The notes under the pieces: model-generated
Told to the model about the DNA's origin: nothing
Seen by the model: the letters and a program-made list of their open reading frames with translations, nothing else
The model's database searches: none
Part shown: in pieces, positions 43,792-54,251 of the stretch
How positions within the stretch are numbered: the first letter of the stretch is position 1
Layout of the letters: every line of letters begins with the position of its first letter
Source of the DNA: Pantoea sp. Ap-967
GTDB taxonomy: Bacteria > Pseudomonadota > Gammaproteobacteria > Pseudomonadales > Pseudomonadaceae
DNA length: 64,000 nt
Direction of reading: 5' to 3'
Assembly (NCBI RefSeq): GCF_011752565.1
Contig: NZ_VWXK01000010.1
Location: 124,001 to 188,000, forward strand
Program-made: the position numbers and the translations under genes

Positions 43792-45039
43792 ATGAACGCT
43801 TTCAACTACCGCGACGGTCAACTGTTCGCGGAAGGCGTGGCCCTCTCGGCCATCGCCGAACGTTTCGGCACCCCTACCTACGTGTACTCGCGCGCCCACA
43901 TCGAGGCCCAGTACCGCAGCTACACCGATGCCCTGCAAGGCACCGAGCACCTGGTCTGCTTCGCCGTCAAGGCCAACTCCAACCTCGGCGTGCTGAACGT
44001 CCTGGCGCGCCTTGGCGCAGGCTTCGACATCGTCTCCGGCGGTGAGCTGGAGCGGGTGCTGGCCGCCGGCGGCCGTGCCGACCGCGTGGTGTTCTCCGGC
44101 GTGGGCAAAACCCGCGAAGACATGCGCCGCGCCCTGGAAGTCGGCGTGCACTGCTTCAACGTCGAATCCACCGACGAGCTTGAGCGCCTGCAAGTGGTGG
44201 CTGCCGAGATGGGCAAGGTCGCGCCGATCTCGCTGCGGGTGAACCCGGACGTCGATGCCGGCACCCACCCGTACATTTCCACCGGCCTCAAGGAAAACAA
44301 GTTCGGCATCGCCATTGCCGACGCCGAAGCCATCTACGTGCGCGCCGCGCAATTGCCGAACCTGGACGTGGTCGGTGTCGACTGCCACATCGGCTCGCAG
44401 CTGACCACCGTCGACCCGTTCCTCGATGCCCTCGACCGCCTGCTGGCCCTGGTCGACCGCCTGGCCGAGTGCGGCATCCACCTGCGCCACCTGGACCTGG
44501 GTGGCGGTGTGGGCGTGCGCTACCGTGACGAGGAGCCGCCACTGGTGGCCGACTACATCAAGGCCATCCGCGAGCGCGTCGGCACCCGTGACCTGGCCCT
44601 GGTGTTCGAACCAGGCCGCTACATCGTGGCCAACGCCGGCGCCCTGCTGACCCGCGTGGAATACCTCAAGCACACCGAACACAAGGACTTCGCCATCATC
44701 GATGCGGCGATGAACGACCTGATCCGCCCGGCCCTCTACCAGGCCTGGATGGGTGTCAGCGCGGTCACCCCACGTGAAGGTGAAGGCCGTGCCTACGACC
44801 TGGTCGGGCCGATCTGCGAAACCGGCGACTTCCTCGCCAAGGAGCGCGTGCTGAACCTGGCCGAAGGCGACCTGCTGGCCGTTCAGTCGGCGGGCGCCTA
44901 TGGTTTCGTCATGAGCTCGAACTACAACACCCGTGGCCGTTGCGCCGAGATCCTGGTCGACGGTGACCAGGCCTTCGAAGTTCGCCGCCGCGAAACCATT
45001 GCCGAACTGTACGCTGGCGAAAGCCTGCTGCCGGAGTAA
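43792..45039 (+). CDS. lysA: Diaminopimelate decarboxylase
   Basis: This 415-residue PLP enzyme of the alanine-racemase fold decarboxylates meso-diaminopimelate to lysine. The PLP lysine is K60 in [18 protein letters not shown] and [12 protein letters not shown] bind cofactor; [10 protein letters not shown] supplies the active-site Cys and Glu. AAGGAA lies before the ATG. It is followed by dapF 4 bases later. Confidence 0.96.
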   Translation: MNAFNYRDGQLFAEGVALSAIAERFGTPTYVYSRAHIEAQYRSYTDALQGTEHLVCFAVKANSNLGVLNVLARLGAGFDIVSGGELERVLAAGGRADRVVFSGVGKTREDMRRALEVGVHCFNVESTDELERLQVVAAEMGKVAPISLRVNPDVDAGTHPYISTGLKENKFGIAIADAEAIYVRAAQLPNLDVVGVDCHIGSQLTTVDPFLDALDRLLALVDRLAECGIHLRHLDLGGGVGVRYRDEEPPLVADYIKAIRERVGTRDLALVFEPGRYIVANAGALLTRVEYLKHTEHKDFAIIDAAMNDLIRPALYQAWMGVSAVTPREGEGRAYDLVGPICETGDFLAKERVLNLAEGDLLAVQSAGAYGFVMSSNYNTRGRCAEILVDGDQAFEVRRRETIAELYAGESLLPE

Positions 45040-45043
45040 ACCC

Positions 45044-45874
45044 ATGCTGCTGCGCTTTACCAAGATGCATGGGCTGGGCAACGACTTCATGGTTCTCGAC
45101 CTGGTCAGCCAGCACGCGCACATCCAGCCCAAGCATGCCAGGCAATGGGGTGACCGCCACACCGGTATCGGTTTCGACCAGCTGTTGATCGTCGAGGCGC
45201 CGAGCAACCCGGAAGTGGACTTCCGCTACCGGATCTTCAACGCCGATGGCTCCGAGGTCGAGCAGTGCGGCAACGGTGCGCGCTGCTTCGCCCGCTTCGT
45301 GCTGGACAAGCGCCTGACCGCGAAGAAGCGCATCCGCGTGGAAACCAAGGGCGGCGTCATCGAGCTGGACGTGCAGAACGACGGCCAGGTGTGTGTCGAC
45401 ATGGGCCCGCCGCGCTTGATCCCGGCTGACATCCCCTTCGTCGCCGACGCCCAGGCCCTGAACTACCCGCTGGAAGTCGACGGCCAGGTGCATTCGATTG
45501 CCGCCGTGTCCATGGGCAACCCGCACGCCGTGCTGCGCGTCGATAACGTGGACACCGCGCCTGTGCATGCGCTGGGCCCGAAAATCGAGCACCACCCGCG
45601 CTTCCCACAACGGGTGAACGTCGGCTTCCTCCAGGTCATCGACCGCCATCGCGCCAACCTGCGCGTGTGGGAGCGCGGTGCCGGTGAAACCCAGGCCTGC
45701 GGCACCGGCGCCTGCGCCGCGGCCGTGGCCGCGATCAGCCAGGGCTGGATGGACTCCCCAGTGGCCCTGGACCTGCCCGGTGGCCGCCTGAACATCGAGT
45801 GGGCCGGCCCCGGCAAGCCCGTGTTGATGACCGGCCCGGCCGTGCGCGTCTACGAAGGACAGGTTCGTCTCTAA
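45044..45874 (+). CDS. dapF: Diaminopimelate epimerase
   Basis: This 276-residue cofactor-free epimerase converts LL- to meso-diaminopimelate. The two catalytic Cys residues are C75 ([10 protein letters not shown]) and C219 ([10 protein letters not shown]). The start [15 protein letters not shown] at 45044 is the family N-terminus. It precedes the DUF484 gene by 13 bases in the lysine/xerC operon. Confidence 0.96.
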   Translation: MLLRFTKMHGLGNDFMVLDLVSQHAHIQPKHARQWGDRHTGIGFDQLLIVEAPSNPEVDFRYRIFNADGSEVEQCGNGARCFARFVLDKRLTAKKRIRVETKGGVIELDVQNDGQVCVDMGPPRLIPADIPFVADAQALNYPLEVDGQVHSIAAVSMGNPHAVLRVDNVDTAPVHALGPKIEHHPRFPQRVNVGFLQVIDRHRANLRVWERGAGETQACGTGACAAAVAAISQGWMDSPVALDLPGGRLNIEWAGPGKPVLMTGPAVRVYEGQVRL

Positions 45875-45887
45875 GCGAGTAACCGCC

Positions 45888-46592
45888 ATGACCGATCAGC
45901 CAGTACCCCAGCAGCCCGATGAGCTCGACGCCGACGCGGTGGTCGCCTACCTGCGCGCCCACCCCACGTTCTTCGCCGAGCACGACGAGCTGCTGGTCGA
46001 GCAACGCATTCCCCACCAGCGCGGCGACAGCGTGTCGTTGGTGGAGCGCCAGCTGAAGCTGCTGCGTGACCGTAACATCGAGATGCGCCACCGCCTGTCG
46101 CAACTGATGGACGTGGCCCGCGACAACGACCGGCTGTTCGACAAGACCCGCCGGCTGATCCTCGACCTGCTCGACGCTGGCAGCCTGGAAGAAGTGGTAA
46201 TGGCCGTCGAAGACAGCCTGCGCCAGGAATTCCACGTGCCCTTCGTCAGCCTCATCCTGTTCGGCGACAACGCAGCACCCGTTGGCCGCTGGGTCAGCAG
46301 CGCCGAGGCGCAACAGGCCATCGGCGGCCTGCTTGGCGGCGGCAAGACCGTCAGCGGCAACCTGCGCGAGCACGAGCTGGCATTCCTGTTCGGCAAGGAG
46401 CAGCACCAGGAAGTGGGTTCCAGCGCCGTGGCCGCCCTGGAGTACCAAGGCCTGCACGGCGTACTGGCGATCGGCAGCCGCGACCCGCAGCACTACAAGA
46501 GCAGCGTCGGCACCCTGTTCCTCGGCTACATTGCCGAAGTGCTCGGCCGCGTGGTGCCGCGCGTCACCCAGACCCTGCGCCCGGTGCGCTGA
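45888..46592 (+). CDS. DUF484 (GAF-like) family protein
   Basis: This 234-residue protein has an N-terminal helical region ([23 protein letters not shown]), a coiled coil ([19 protein letters not shown]) and a GAF-like domain (about 100-225). The role is unknown, but the gene almost always lies between dapF and xerC in gammaproteobacteria. Its TGA overlaps the xerC ATG by one base. Confidence 0.9.
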   Translation: MTDQPVPQQPDELDADAVVAYLRAHPTFFAEHDELLVEQRIPHQRGDSVSLVERQLKLLRDRNIEMRHRLSQLMDVARDNDRLFDKTRRLILDLLDAGSLEEVVMAVEDSLRQEFHVPFVSLILFGDNAAPVGRWVSSAEAQQAIGGLLGGGKTVSGNLREHELAFLFGKEQHQEVGSSAVAALEYQGLHGVLAIGSRDPQHYKSSVGTLFLGYIAEVLGRVVPRVTQTLRPVR

Positions 46593-47491
46593 TGGAGCGC
46601 CTGCTGGAGGCTTATTGCGCACACCTGCGCAACGAGCGCCAGGTGTCCGAGCATACCCTGCTGGCCTACCGCCGCGACCTCGACAAGGTCATCGACTACT
46701 GCAACAGCCAGGGCATCGCCGGCTGGGGCGCGTTGCAGATCCAGCAACTGCGCCAGCTGATCGCCCGCCAGCACCACCAGGGCCAGTCCTCACGCAGCCT
46801 GGCACGGCTGTTGTCGGCCGTGCGCGGCCTGTACCGCTACCTCAACCGCGAAGGCCACTGCCAGCACGACCCGGCCAGCGGCCTGAGCGCCCCCAAGGGC
46901 GAGCGGCGCTTGCCCAAGGTGCTGGACACTGACCGCGCCCTGCAACTGCTCGATGGCGGCGTGGATGACGACTTCATCGCCCGCCGCGACCAGGCCATCC
47001 TGGAACTGTTCTATTCCTCCGGGCTGCGCCTGTCGGAGCTGAACAACCTCGACCTGGAACAGCTCGACCTTGCCGCCGGCCTGGTGCAGGTGCTCGGCAA
47101 GGGCAGCAAGAGCCGCGTGCTGCCCGTTGGGCGCAAGGCGCGCGAGGCCCTGCAGGCCTGGTTCAAGCTGCGCGGCATCGGCGGCCCACGCGACAGCGCG
47201 GTGTTCATCACCCGCCAGGGTAACCGCATGAGCCCCCGGGCCATTCAGCTGCGGGTCAAGGCCGCCGGCGAGCGCGAGCTGGGCCAGCACCTGCACCCGC
47301 ACATGCTCCGCCATTCCTTCGCCAGCCACGTGCTGGAATCGTCCCAGGACCTGCGCGCGGTGCAGGAAATGCTCGGCCACGCCGACATCAGCACCACGCA
47401 GATCTACACCCACCTGGACTTCCAGCACCTGGCCGCGGTGTACGACAGCGCCCACCCCAGGGCCAAACGCAGCAAAGGCACAGACTCATGA
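46592..47491 (+). CDS. xerC: Tyrosine recombinase XerC
   Basis: This 299-residue recombinase works with XerD at dif to resolve chromosome dimers. The N-terminal SAM-like core-binding domain is at about 1-90. The catalytic domain holds Arg in [13 protein letters not shown], the HxxR box in [12 protein letters not shown], the second His in [11 protein letters not shown] and the nucleophile Tyr in IYTHLDF. This is the chromosomal housekeeping recombinase, not a phage integrase, as shown by its operon. Confidence 0.96.
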   Translation: MERLLEAYCAHLRNERQVSEHTLLAYRRDLDKVIDYCNSQGIAGWGALQIQQLRQLIARQHHQGQSSRSLARLLSAVRGLYRYLNREGHCQHDPASGLSAPKGERRLPKVLDTDRALQLLDGGVDDDFIARRDQAILELFYSSGLRLSELNNLDLEQLDLAAGLVQVLGKGSKSRVLPVGRKAREALQAWFKLRGIGGPRDSAVFITRQGNRMSPRAIQLRVKAAGERELGQHLHPHMLRHSFASHVLESSQDLRAVQEMLGHADISTTQIYTHLDFQHLAAVYDSAHPRAKRSKGTDS

Positions 47492-48183
47492 GCATCCAGC
47501 TGATCACCTTCGACCTCGACGACACCCTGTGGGATACCGCACCCGTGATTGCCAGCGCGGAGGTGGTGCTGCGCGACTGGCTGCAGGCCAACGCTCCGGT
47601 GCTCGGTGGCGTGCCGGTGGAACACCTGTTCGCCATCCGCGAGCGCCTGGTTCAGGCCGAGCCGGGGCTCAAGCACCGCATCAGCGCCCTGCGCCGGCGC
47701 GTGCTGTTCCATGCCCTGGAAGCGGTCGGCTACAGCGATAAACAGGCCCAGGATCTGGCCAACGAAGGGTTCGAGGTGTTCCTGCACGCCCGCCACCAGG
47801 TGGAAGTATTCCCCGAGGTGGTGCCGGTACTGGAAATCCTGCGCCACCACTACACCCTGGGCGTAGTGACCAATGGCAATGCCGACGTACGCCGGCTGGG
47901 GCTTGCCGATTACTTCCGCTTCGCCTTGTGCGCCGAGGACCTGGGCATCGGCAAGCCGGACCCGGCGCCATTCCTCGAAGCGCTCAAGCGCGGCGAGGCG
48001 CAGGCCAGTGCGGCGGTGCACGTCGGCGATCACCCCGGCGATGACATCGCCGGAGCCCAGCGGGCCGGCTTGCGGGCCGTGTGGTTCAACCCACAGGGCA
48101 AGGCCTGGACGGGTGAGCAGGCGCCGGATGCCGAGATTCAGCGGTTGTCGCAATTGCCTGACGTGCTATCGCGCTGGCGCTGA
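47488..48183 (+). CDS. HAD-family hydrolase
   Basis: This 231-residue phosphatase-fold protein has the nucleophile motif [11 protein letters not shown] (DxDxT-like), motif II VVTNGNA, and motif [18 protein letters not shown]. The cap domain is helical (about 20-95). Its start overlaps the xerC stop by four bases. The substrate is unknown; relatives act on small phosphates or FMN. Confidence 0.9.
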   Translation: MSIQLITFDLDDTLWDTAPVIASAEVVLRDWLQANAPVLGGVPVEHLFAIRERLVQAEPGLKHRISALRRRVLFHALEAVGYSDKQAQDLANEGFEVFLHARHQVEVFPEVVPVLEILRHHYTLGVVTNGNADVRRLGLADYFRFALCAEDLGIGKPDPAPFLEALKRGEAQASAAVHVGDHPGDDIAGAQRAGLRAVWFNPQGKAWTGEQAPDAEIQRLSQLPDVLSRWR

Positions 48184-48200
48184 CAGATTGAGCGCCTGAC

Positions 48201-48277
48201 GGCGCATCGCGAGCTGCGCTCGCTCCTACCAGCCCGCGCACCGACCCCGTAGGAGCGAGCAAAGCTCGCGAAGCGCC
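48201..48277. repeat. REP element pair (inverted)
   Basis: GGCGCATCGCGAGCTGCGC... and GTAGGAGCGAGCAAAGCTCGCGAAGCGCC face each other just after the HAD gene and before a terminator. Confidence 0.85.
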
Positions 48278-48289
48278 GATAGGCGCCCA

Positions 48290-48320
48290 CAAAAAAGCCC
48301 GCAGCGACGGCGGGCTTTTC
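48290..48320. terminator. Bidirectional terminator between HAD gene and sutA
   Basis: AAAAAAGCCCGC-AGCGACG-GCGGGCTTTTC has an A-run on one side and a T-run on the other. It serves the convergent HAD and sutA genes. Confidence 0.85.
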
Positions 48321-48333
48321 TGTACTCAGCCAC

Positions 48334-48663
48334 TCAGATAGGGCGGCTGCCGTATTTGTTGTCCGGCTTCTTGGGCGGGTCGGCGACCACGTTGGCCTCG
48401 ACTTCTTGCACCTTGCCACCGCGCGACAGGAATTCTTCCATCGCCTTGGCCAGGGCATCACGCTCCTTCTGCTTGGCTTCCATGCTCGGCATCTCGTCTA
48501 CCGAGACGGCGGCCTTGGACTTGCCCTTGGCAGTGGGGGCCGGGCTGCTGTCGTCATCGCCAGCATCTTCGGCGCCGTCGTCAGCCGCCGCTTCGAGGCC
48601 TTCATCAGCCTCGTCTTCATCGCCTACTTCGAGGTCGTCGTTTTCCAGATCGTCGTCGCTCAT
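48334..48663 (-). CDS. sutA: Slow-growth RNA-polymerase-binding regulator SutA
   Basis: This 109-residue protein has a highly acidic disordered N-terminal half and a conserved C-terminal part (EAKQKERDALAKAMEEFLSRGGKVQE, PPKKPDNKYGSRPI). It matches SutA, which binds RNA polymerase and raises ribosomal gene transcription during slow growth in P. aeruginosa. It lies between the xerC operon and amtB, as in that species. Confidence 0.93.
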   Translation of the reverse strand: MSDDDLENDDLEVGDEDEADEGLEAAADDGAEDAGDDDSSPAPTAKGKSKAAVSVDEMPSMEAKQKERDALAKAMEEFLSRGGKVQEVEANVVADPPKKPDNKYGSRPI

Positions 48664-49046
48664 GTTCTACCTCATGACTTGCGAAAAGCAGGTTAGTTAT
48701 AGACCAGTGCAGCCGTAGACCGGCAGCCACCAGTGAAAATTCAACTGGCCGTGGGTTGGCCACTGCCCTTGGGCCGGCACTCCTCATGGGAGGCGGTACC
48801 CAGCAGGCCCTGCTCCTGGCAGGACCTGGAAAATCCTAGCCCCCTGCTGGCCACACGCTATTGGCAAGCCTAGCAAAGGCTGGCGAAGTGTGCGGCCTGC
48901 ATGACCAACACCCTTCGGCGCGCATTCTAGCGCGCCCGCAGAAAAAACAAAGCTCCATAAACGCCTTACAAGTTGTAAGTTTTTGGCCTACGTCGCGAAC
49001 TGGGGTGATAAACCGTTTGCCCTGCGGGAAATGGCAAAAAACAGGC
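48664..49046. other. Intergenic region sutA-amtB
   Basis: This stretch includes the sutA promoter region. At 48965-48985 CTTACAAGTTGTAAG followed by TTTTT could be a weak terminator on the plus strand. No coding frame or RNA gene that I recognise is present. Confidence 0.4.
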
Positions 49047-49077
49047 AAAAAAATGCCCGGCGAACCGGGCAAGTTTT
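49047..49077 (-). terminator. Terminator of the glnK-amtB operon
   Basis: The stem GCCCGG-CGAA-CCGGGC at 49055-49070 has an A-run before it and a T-run after it, and lies 21 bases past the amtB stop. Confidence 0.85.
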
Positions 49078-49090
49078 TCCAGCGTCGCAG

Positions 49091-50425
49091 TTACAGGTTG
49101 TAGCCGCGTTCGTTGTGTTGAGCCAGGTCGAGGCCGACCGACTCTTCTTCTTCGTTGACCCGCAGGCCCATCACCACATCCAGCACCTTGAGGATCACGT
49201 AGGTGACGATGGCGGTGTAGACCACGGTGAAGATCACGCCCTTGGCCTGGATCCAGACCTGGGCACCGATGTCGGTGACCGCGCCGAACCCGCCCAGGGC
49301 AGGGGCTGCGAACACACCGGTGAGGATGGCACCGATGATGCCGCCCACGCCGTGCACGCCAAAGGCGTCGAGCGAATCGTCATAGCCCAGCTTGCGCTTG
49401 AGGGTAGTGGCGCAGAAGTAGCAGACCACGCCCGACACCAGGCCAATCACCAGGGCGCCCATCGGGCCCACGGTGCCAGCGGCCGGGGTGATGGCCACCA
49501 GGCCTGCGACCACACCCGAGGCGATGCCCAGGGCGCTTGGCTTGCCGTGGAAGACCCACTCGGCAAACATCCAGCCCAGCGCGGCAGCGGCGGTGGCGAT
49601 CTGGGTCACCAGCATGGCCATGCCAGCGGTGCCGTTGGCGGCGGCAGCGGAGCCTGCGTTGAAGCCGAACCAGCCGATCCACAGCATGGCCGCGCCCATC
49701 AGGGTGTAGCCCAGGTTGTGCGGGGCCATCGGCGTGGTCGGGTAGCCTTTGCGCTTGCCCATCACCAGGCAGCAGACCAGGCCGGCGATACCGGCGTTGA
49801 TGTGCACCACGGTGCCGCCTGCAAAATCGAGTACGCCCCAGTCCCACAGCAGCGCGCCGTCACCGCTCCACACCATGTGCGCGATCGGTGCGTACACCAG
49901 GGTGAACCAGATACCCATGAACACCAGCATTGCGGAGAACTTCATGCGCTCGGCGAAGGCACCGACGATCAGCGCCGGGGTGATGATGGCGAAGGTCATC
50001 TGGAAGGTGACGAACACCGCCTCAGGGAACAGCGCCGTGGCCGAAGTCAGGTTGGCCGGGGTGACGCCGCTCAGGAACGCCTTGGAGAACCCGCCGACGA
50101 AGGAGCTGAAGTTGAGCACGCCCTTTTCCATACCGGTGGTATCGAAGGCCATGCTGTAGCCGTAGATCACCCAGAGAATGCTGATCAGGCCGGTGATGGC
50201 GAAGCACTGCATCATCACCGACAGCACGTTCTTGGAACGCACCATGCCGCCGTAGAACAGGGCCAGACCCGGAATGGTCATGAACAGCACCAGCGCTGTG
50301 GAAGTGAGCATCCAGGCGGTGTCGCCGGAGTTCAGCGCTGGGGCAGCTGTTTCCTCGGCCAGGGCTAGCCCAGGCATTACGAGGGACAATAGGGCTCCTA
50401 GCCCTGCGATCTTACGCAGAGTCAT
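49091..50425 (-). CDS. amtB: Ammonium transporter AmtB
   Basis: This 444-residue protein has a signal peptide (1-23, GLALA) and eleven membrane helices. Family signatures include GDTAWMLTSTALVLFMTIPGLALFYGG, the pore His pair in the DFAGGTVVHINAG and FGVHGVGGIIG segments, and DDSLDAFGVHG. It imports ammonium and is blocked by GlnK when nitrogen is ample. It is the second gene of the glnK-amtB operon (45-base gap). Confidence 0.96.
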   Translation of the reverse strand: MTLRKIAGLGALLSLVMPGLALAEETAAPALNSGDTAWMLTSTALVLFMTIPGLALFYGGMVRSKNVLSVMMQCFAITGLISILWVIYGYSMAFDTTGMEKGVLNFSSFVGGFSKAFLSGVTPANLTSATALFPEAVFVTFQMTFAIITPALIVGAFAERMKFSAMLVFMGIWFTLVYAPIAHMVWSGDGALLWDWGVLDFAGGTVVHINAGIAGLVCCLVMGKRKGYPTTPMAPHNLGYTLMGAAMLWIGWFGFNAGSAAAANGTAGMAMLVTQIATAAAALGWMFAEWVFHGKPSALGIASGVVAGLVAITPAAGTVGPMGALVIGLVSGVVCYFCATTLKRKLGYDDSLDAFGVHGVGGIIGAILTGVFAAPALGGFGAVTDIGAQVWIQAKGVIFTVVYTAIVTYVILKVLDVVMGLRVNEEEESVGLDLAQHNERGYNL

Positions 50426-50470
50426 GTTGTTTTCTCCTGGGGCTTTGGGTTTGGTGAGGCGTGTTGGCGC

Positions 50471-51013
<543 letters not shown>

Positions 51014-51058
51014 TTACGCAAAACGACCAGGGTTGGCCAGTCGCCAGCACGAAAAAGA

Positions 51059-51075
51059 TGCACGGTTTCGGTGCG
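51059..51075. promoter_or_regulatory. NtrC-binding-site candidate upstream of glnK
   Basis: TGCACG-GTTTC-GGTGCG is an imperfect dyad of the NtrC form TGCACY-N5-RGTGCA. It lies about 75-90 bases upstream of the sigma-54 -24 element, a normal enhancer distance. Confidence 0.6.
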
Positions 51076-51174
51076 CAGGGCCGGCAAACGCTGCTCGAAA
51101 AACGTGCAGCCAGAAGGGCGTTTTGCCCCGTGCTACACTGCGGGCCATTTCTCAGTTTCAGTGGACAGCCGAAC

Positions 51175-51438
51175 ATGCTCGCGCCCAAAGCCCTCCTCGA
51201 CGCCCTCAGCGACCAGGCCTCGCGCCTGTTCAGCGGCGACACCGCCCAGCCCCGTGCCGAGCTGGAAAGCCAGTTCAAGGTGCTGATGCAAGGCGCGTTC
51301 AGCAAGCTGGACCTGGTGAGCCGCGAAGAATTCGACAGCCAGATGGTGGTTCTGGCGCGCACTCGCGCGCGCCTGGAAGCCCTGGAGAAGCAAGTCGCCG
51401 AGCTGGAAGCACGCATGGCGCCAGCGGCACAGGAATAA
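51175..51438 (+). CDS. ubiK: Ubiquinone biosynthesis accessory factor UbiK
   Basis: This 87-residue protein is of the BMFP/YqiC type. It is helical with a C-terminal coiled coil (FDSQMVVLARTRARLEALEKQVAELEARM). In E. coli UbiK assists aerobic ubiquinone synthesis with UbiJ. The start MLAPKALLDALSDQASRLF is the family N-terminus. It is divergent from glnK, as in other pseudomonads. Confidence 0.92.
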   Translation: MLAPKALLDALSDQASRLFSGDTAQPRAELESQFKVLMQGAFSKLDLVSREEFDSQMVVLARTRARLEALEKQVAELEARMAPAAQE

Positions 51439-51461
51439 CAATCGATAAGGAGTGCCACACC

Positions 51462-51890
51462 ATGAAAGTCAGTGCCCGTAACGTATTCGAAGGCAAGGTC
51501 AGCGCCGTGCAGCCTGGCGCCGTCAATGCCGAGGTCGAGCTGACCCTGGGCGGCGGCGAGAAGCTGGTGGCGGTGGTCACCATGGCCAGCCTGCACAGCC
51601 TGAACATCAATGTCGGCAAGGAGGCCGTGGCGCTGGTGAAAGCGCCGTGGGTGGTGCTGATGACCGATGCCGCCGGCTACAAACTGTCGGCGCGCAACGC
51701 CCTGGAAGGCGAAGTGGTGCGCGTGGGTGACGGTGCGGTGAATGCCGAAGTGGTGCTGAAACTGGCCGGGGGCACCGAGGTGTTCTCCATCGTCACCCGC
51801 GAGGCAGTGCAGGAGCTGGGCCTGGCGCCGGGCGTCAAGGCCACTGCCCTGATCAAGGCCTCGCACATCATCCTCGGCACCAAGCCATAA
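51462..51890 (+). CDS. Molbindin (two Mop/TOBE domains)
   Basis: This 142-residue protein is made of two tandem Mop (TOBE) domains: about 1-68 (KVSARNVFEGKVSAVQPGAVNAEVEL) and about 73-140 (KLSARNALEGEVVRVGDGAVNAEVVL). Such stand-alone molbindins bind molybdate in the cytoplasm as storage or buffer. AAGGAG lies 10 bases upstream. It follows ubiK by 23 bases on the same strand. No molybdate transporter gene is close by. Confidence 0.92.
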   Translation: MKVSARNVFEGKVSAVQPGAVNAEVELTLGGGEKLVAVVTMASLHSLNINVGKEAVALVKAPWVVLMTDAAGYKLSARNALEGEVVRVGDGAVNAEVVLKLAGGTEVFSIVTREAVQELGLAPGVKATALIKASHIILGTKP

Positions 51891-51895
51891 GCCCT

Positions 51896-51984
51896 CTGTA
51901 GGGGCGGGCTTGCCCCGCGAACACCGGCGCAGCCGGTGCCATGCACCGCGTCGCTTGCTTCGCGGGTCAAGCCCGCTCCTACAG
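51896..51984. repeat. REP element pair (inverted)
   Basis: CTGTAGGGGCGGGCTTGCCCCGCGAA and TTCGCGGGTCAAGCCCGCTCCTACAG face each other around a short hairpin (ACCGGCGCAGCCGGT). The pair separates the molbindin gene from the next gene, which converges on it, and marks the last REP before the flagellar block. Confidence 0.88.
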
Positions 51985-52033
51985 CAATATCCGTTAAACC
52001 CGATATTTACGATTTGCGGGCGCCCCATCGCCC

Positions 52034-54049
52034 TCAAGCCGATGCCCGCTGCTGGTCCTGGCCCACGACCTTGGGCGGCAGTTCGCTGGCATGCAGGTCG
52101 CCCCGGAACAACGCCGCCCCACACAGGGTAAACAAGGTTTTCACCCGGCTGCCGGAATTACGCACTTGCCCCTGAATCCCTGCGATAAGCGAATCTTGCG
52201 GCTGTAGTTCAACGGCACGGTTGGCCCATTCGATCGCCGCATAGCGGCTCTGCCTGCGGGTGCCCTGCCCCTGCATCCAGGCCAGCCCCAGCTCGGCGCA
52301 CGCACGCGCGGCAATGCTGTCATCGGCATGCTCCACCAGCCCCAGCAGGTAATCCACCGCCTCTACCTGCTCCGCCGGCTGGCCGTGTTGCCTTAACAGA
52401 ATGCCCAACTGCAAACGCGCCCCGGCGTCGGTCTGCGCGTGCCCCAAGGCATCGCACAACAAACGCCGGACCATCTGCACGGCGCTGCGCTGGGTAAAGT
52501 CCTGCCCCTCACGCATGTGCTGGCAGGCCAGGGTGTACCTGGCCGTCGGCGTGCCCGCTTCAACCGCGCGCAGCAGCCAGTGCTGGGCAGCCTCCGGGTT
52601 CAGGTAGCGCTCCGGGGTGTTGGCCAGCGCCCCCCGGTGCAGTTCGTACAAGGTGATGGCGGCGTCTGCCAGTTTCAGCTCGGCACAGGCCTGGTACAGG
52701 TAGAGGGCGGCCTCATGCAGGCTGGCCGTCCACAACAGCCGCGCAACTTCCAGTACATCGAAGCCCTGCCCTTCACGCCCGTGCTGACGCTTCACCGCAA
52801 CCTGCAGCCACCCATGGGCCGCCTCGGCGCAGGGCGCGAAGCCCCACAATCCAAACCGCTCGGCGACCCCGCGCAGGGCGCAGGCCGCCGCTTGCCAAGG
52901 CTGCTCGCACAAGCGTTCGATGGCCGTGCGCAATGCTTGGGTGGGGTCCGGCATGCCATGCAGCAGTACCAGGCAGACACCGCTGTAGAAAGGCTCGCCA
53001 ATGGCCGGCACGAAGGCGTGGTCAGGATAAAGCTCCACCGCGGCAACGAAGTCGCCCATGGCGCCGCTGCAATCATGCAGCGAATGGCGGCGAAAGGCCG
53101 CCCGGCGGGCGAGCAAGGTGGCCCGCTCCCGGGGGCGCAGTTCGCGCTCGGCCCACTGTTCGAAGGTTCTCTTCCAGGCCGCGACCTGCTGCAACTGGTC
53201 GGCCTGGGGCAGCCAGAACTGCTCTTCCAGCGCCAGCCAGCGAACCGCGTTGCGTTGCCTGTCTGTCCAGCCTTGGCACAACGGGCCTGCGGCAAGGCGC
53301 TCGATGGCATCATGGCGCCCACCCCAGCGCGGCGTCTGGTAGGCGGCGTAGGTTTCGATCGCCTCGAAACACCCGGGAAACCACAGCAGTGCGTGGTGCA
53401 ACCAATACGCCTGGGCGCTTTCACCTGCATCGCGGGCACACAGGCAGGGCGGCAATACCTGGGGCAATTCGACCAAGGGCGCCAAGCCATGCCTGACCAG
53501 CCAGGGCGCCGCGCCCTCCTGCACTTCCACATCGGCGTGGGCACTGGGCCTGAAGCGCGCCACATGGCCCTGGAACAGTTCCACCAGCCAGCCCGGCTCG
53601 CGAAAGTGCGCACTCAGGCGCAGCATGCCGATTACCGCTGCCACCGGCTGCGTGGAGCGCTCCATGGCCCGCAGAAAATGCGCCGTGGCCATCTCGCACG
53701 CCTGTTCGGCGGCCAGCCAGCGCTCTTCGGGGACATCATGGGCGGCGGCGTTGCCGCGGATCTGGCAGGCGCGGCCCAGGCAGTGAAAGCCCATCACCAC
53801 TTGCGGGTGGTAGGCCTTGGGGCAGGCGTCGATCCAGGCCTTGATGAGCGGCGTGAGCGCCTTGCCATCCTGCTGGTCCCAGCCGAGTAGCCAATAGCCC
53901 TGCAGCGCCTGCAGATAGGCAGGGCATTCGCCGGGGGGTGCCTGCCGCCAGTGTGCCTGGAGGCTATCGAAAAAACGGTTCAGCTCAGCGAATTCACTGG
54001 CCTTCACCCGTTCGCGTATGTGCTGGCGGGCGCGAGTGAGCATTTGCAC
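52034..54049 (-). CDS. Large DUF4034/Sel1-like repeat protein of unknown function
   Basis: This 671-residue soluble protein has no signal peptide or membrane segment. The N-terminal 130 residues (RARQHIRERVKASEFAELNRFFDSLQ, QGYWLLGWDQQDG) look like a DUF4034-type helical domain, a family I assign only tentatively. The rest is helical, with Sel1/TPR-like repeats toward the C-terminus (AAQHWLLRAVEAGTPTARYTLACQHM, ARLQLGILLRQHGQPAEQVEAVDYLL, AELGLAWMQGQGTRRQSRYAAIEWANRA). It is rich in Trp, Cys and Ala. A GTG at 54049 with AAGG upstream is the likely start; an ATG two codons later is possible. It lies between molbindin and flgN. Confidence 0.75.
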   Translation of the reverse strand: MQMLTRARQHIRERVKASEFAELNRFFDSLQAHWRQAPPGECPAYLQALQGYWLLGWDQQDGKALTPLIKAWIDACPKAYHPQVVMGFHCLGRACQIRGNAAAHDVPEERWLAAEQACEMATAHFLRAMERSTQPVAAVIGMLRLSAHFREPGWLVELFQGHVARFRPSAHADVEVQEGAAPWLVRHGLAPLVELPQVLPPCLCARDAGESAQAYWLHHALLWFPGCFEAIETYAAYQTPRWGGRHDAIERLAAGPLCQGWTDRQRNAVRWLALEEQFWLPQADQLQQVAAWKRTFEQWAERELRPRERATLLARRAAFRRHSLHDCSGAMGDFVAAVELYPDHAFVPAIGEPFYSGVCLVLLHGMPDPTQALRTAIERLCEQPWQAAACALRGVAERFGLWGFAPCAEAAHGWLQVAVKRQHGREGQGFDVLEVARLLWTASLHEAALYLYQACAELKLADAAITLYELHRGALANTPERYLNPEAAQHWLLRAVEAGTPTARYTLACQHMREGQDFTQRSAVQMVRRLLCDALGHAQTDAGARLQLGILLRQHGQPAEQVEAVDYLLGLVEHADDSIAARACAELGLAWMQGQGTRRQSRYAAIEWANRAVELQPQDSLIAGIQGQVRNSGSRVKTLFTLCGAALFRGDLHASELPPKVVGQDQQRASA

Positions 54050-54080
54050 GGGCAGTACCTTAAGTCCATTTCAAAGGTCA

Positions 54081-54101
54081 CGTTGCCATCCCATGGCAAC
54101 G
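54081..54101. promoter_or_regulatory. Perfect 9-bp inverted repeat before the DUF4034-like gene
   Basis: CGTTGCCAT-CCC-ATGGCAACG lies 31 bases upstream of the GTG start. It could be an operator or a hairpin. A second inverted repeat, CCCAGGG-N5-CCCTGGG at 54183-54201, lies past the flgN stop and could slow transcription from flgN. Confidence 0.45.
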
Positions 54102-54251
54102 GCGGTCAGCGCTTGAACACTAAGCCATAGCCCACATTAGCGCAAAGACATTGGATCCACTATTTATCAGTTGGTATGAATACCCAGGGAAATCCCCTGG
54201 GCTGCGAACCGCTGACGACAGTGATGTGCGCGCTGGGTGTGAAAGGAGGGC

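Noticed and set aside
46592..47491. Tyrosine recombinase as a sign of a mobile element
   Set aside because: Motifs and the dapF-DUF484-xerC-HAD operon identify it as the housekeeping XerC.
48664..49046. Possible small RNA between sutA and amtB
   Set aside because: Only one weak hairpin with a T-run is visible; no promoter or known RNA family could be recognised.
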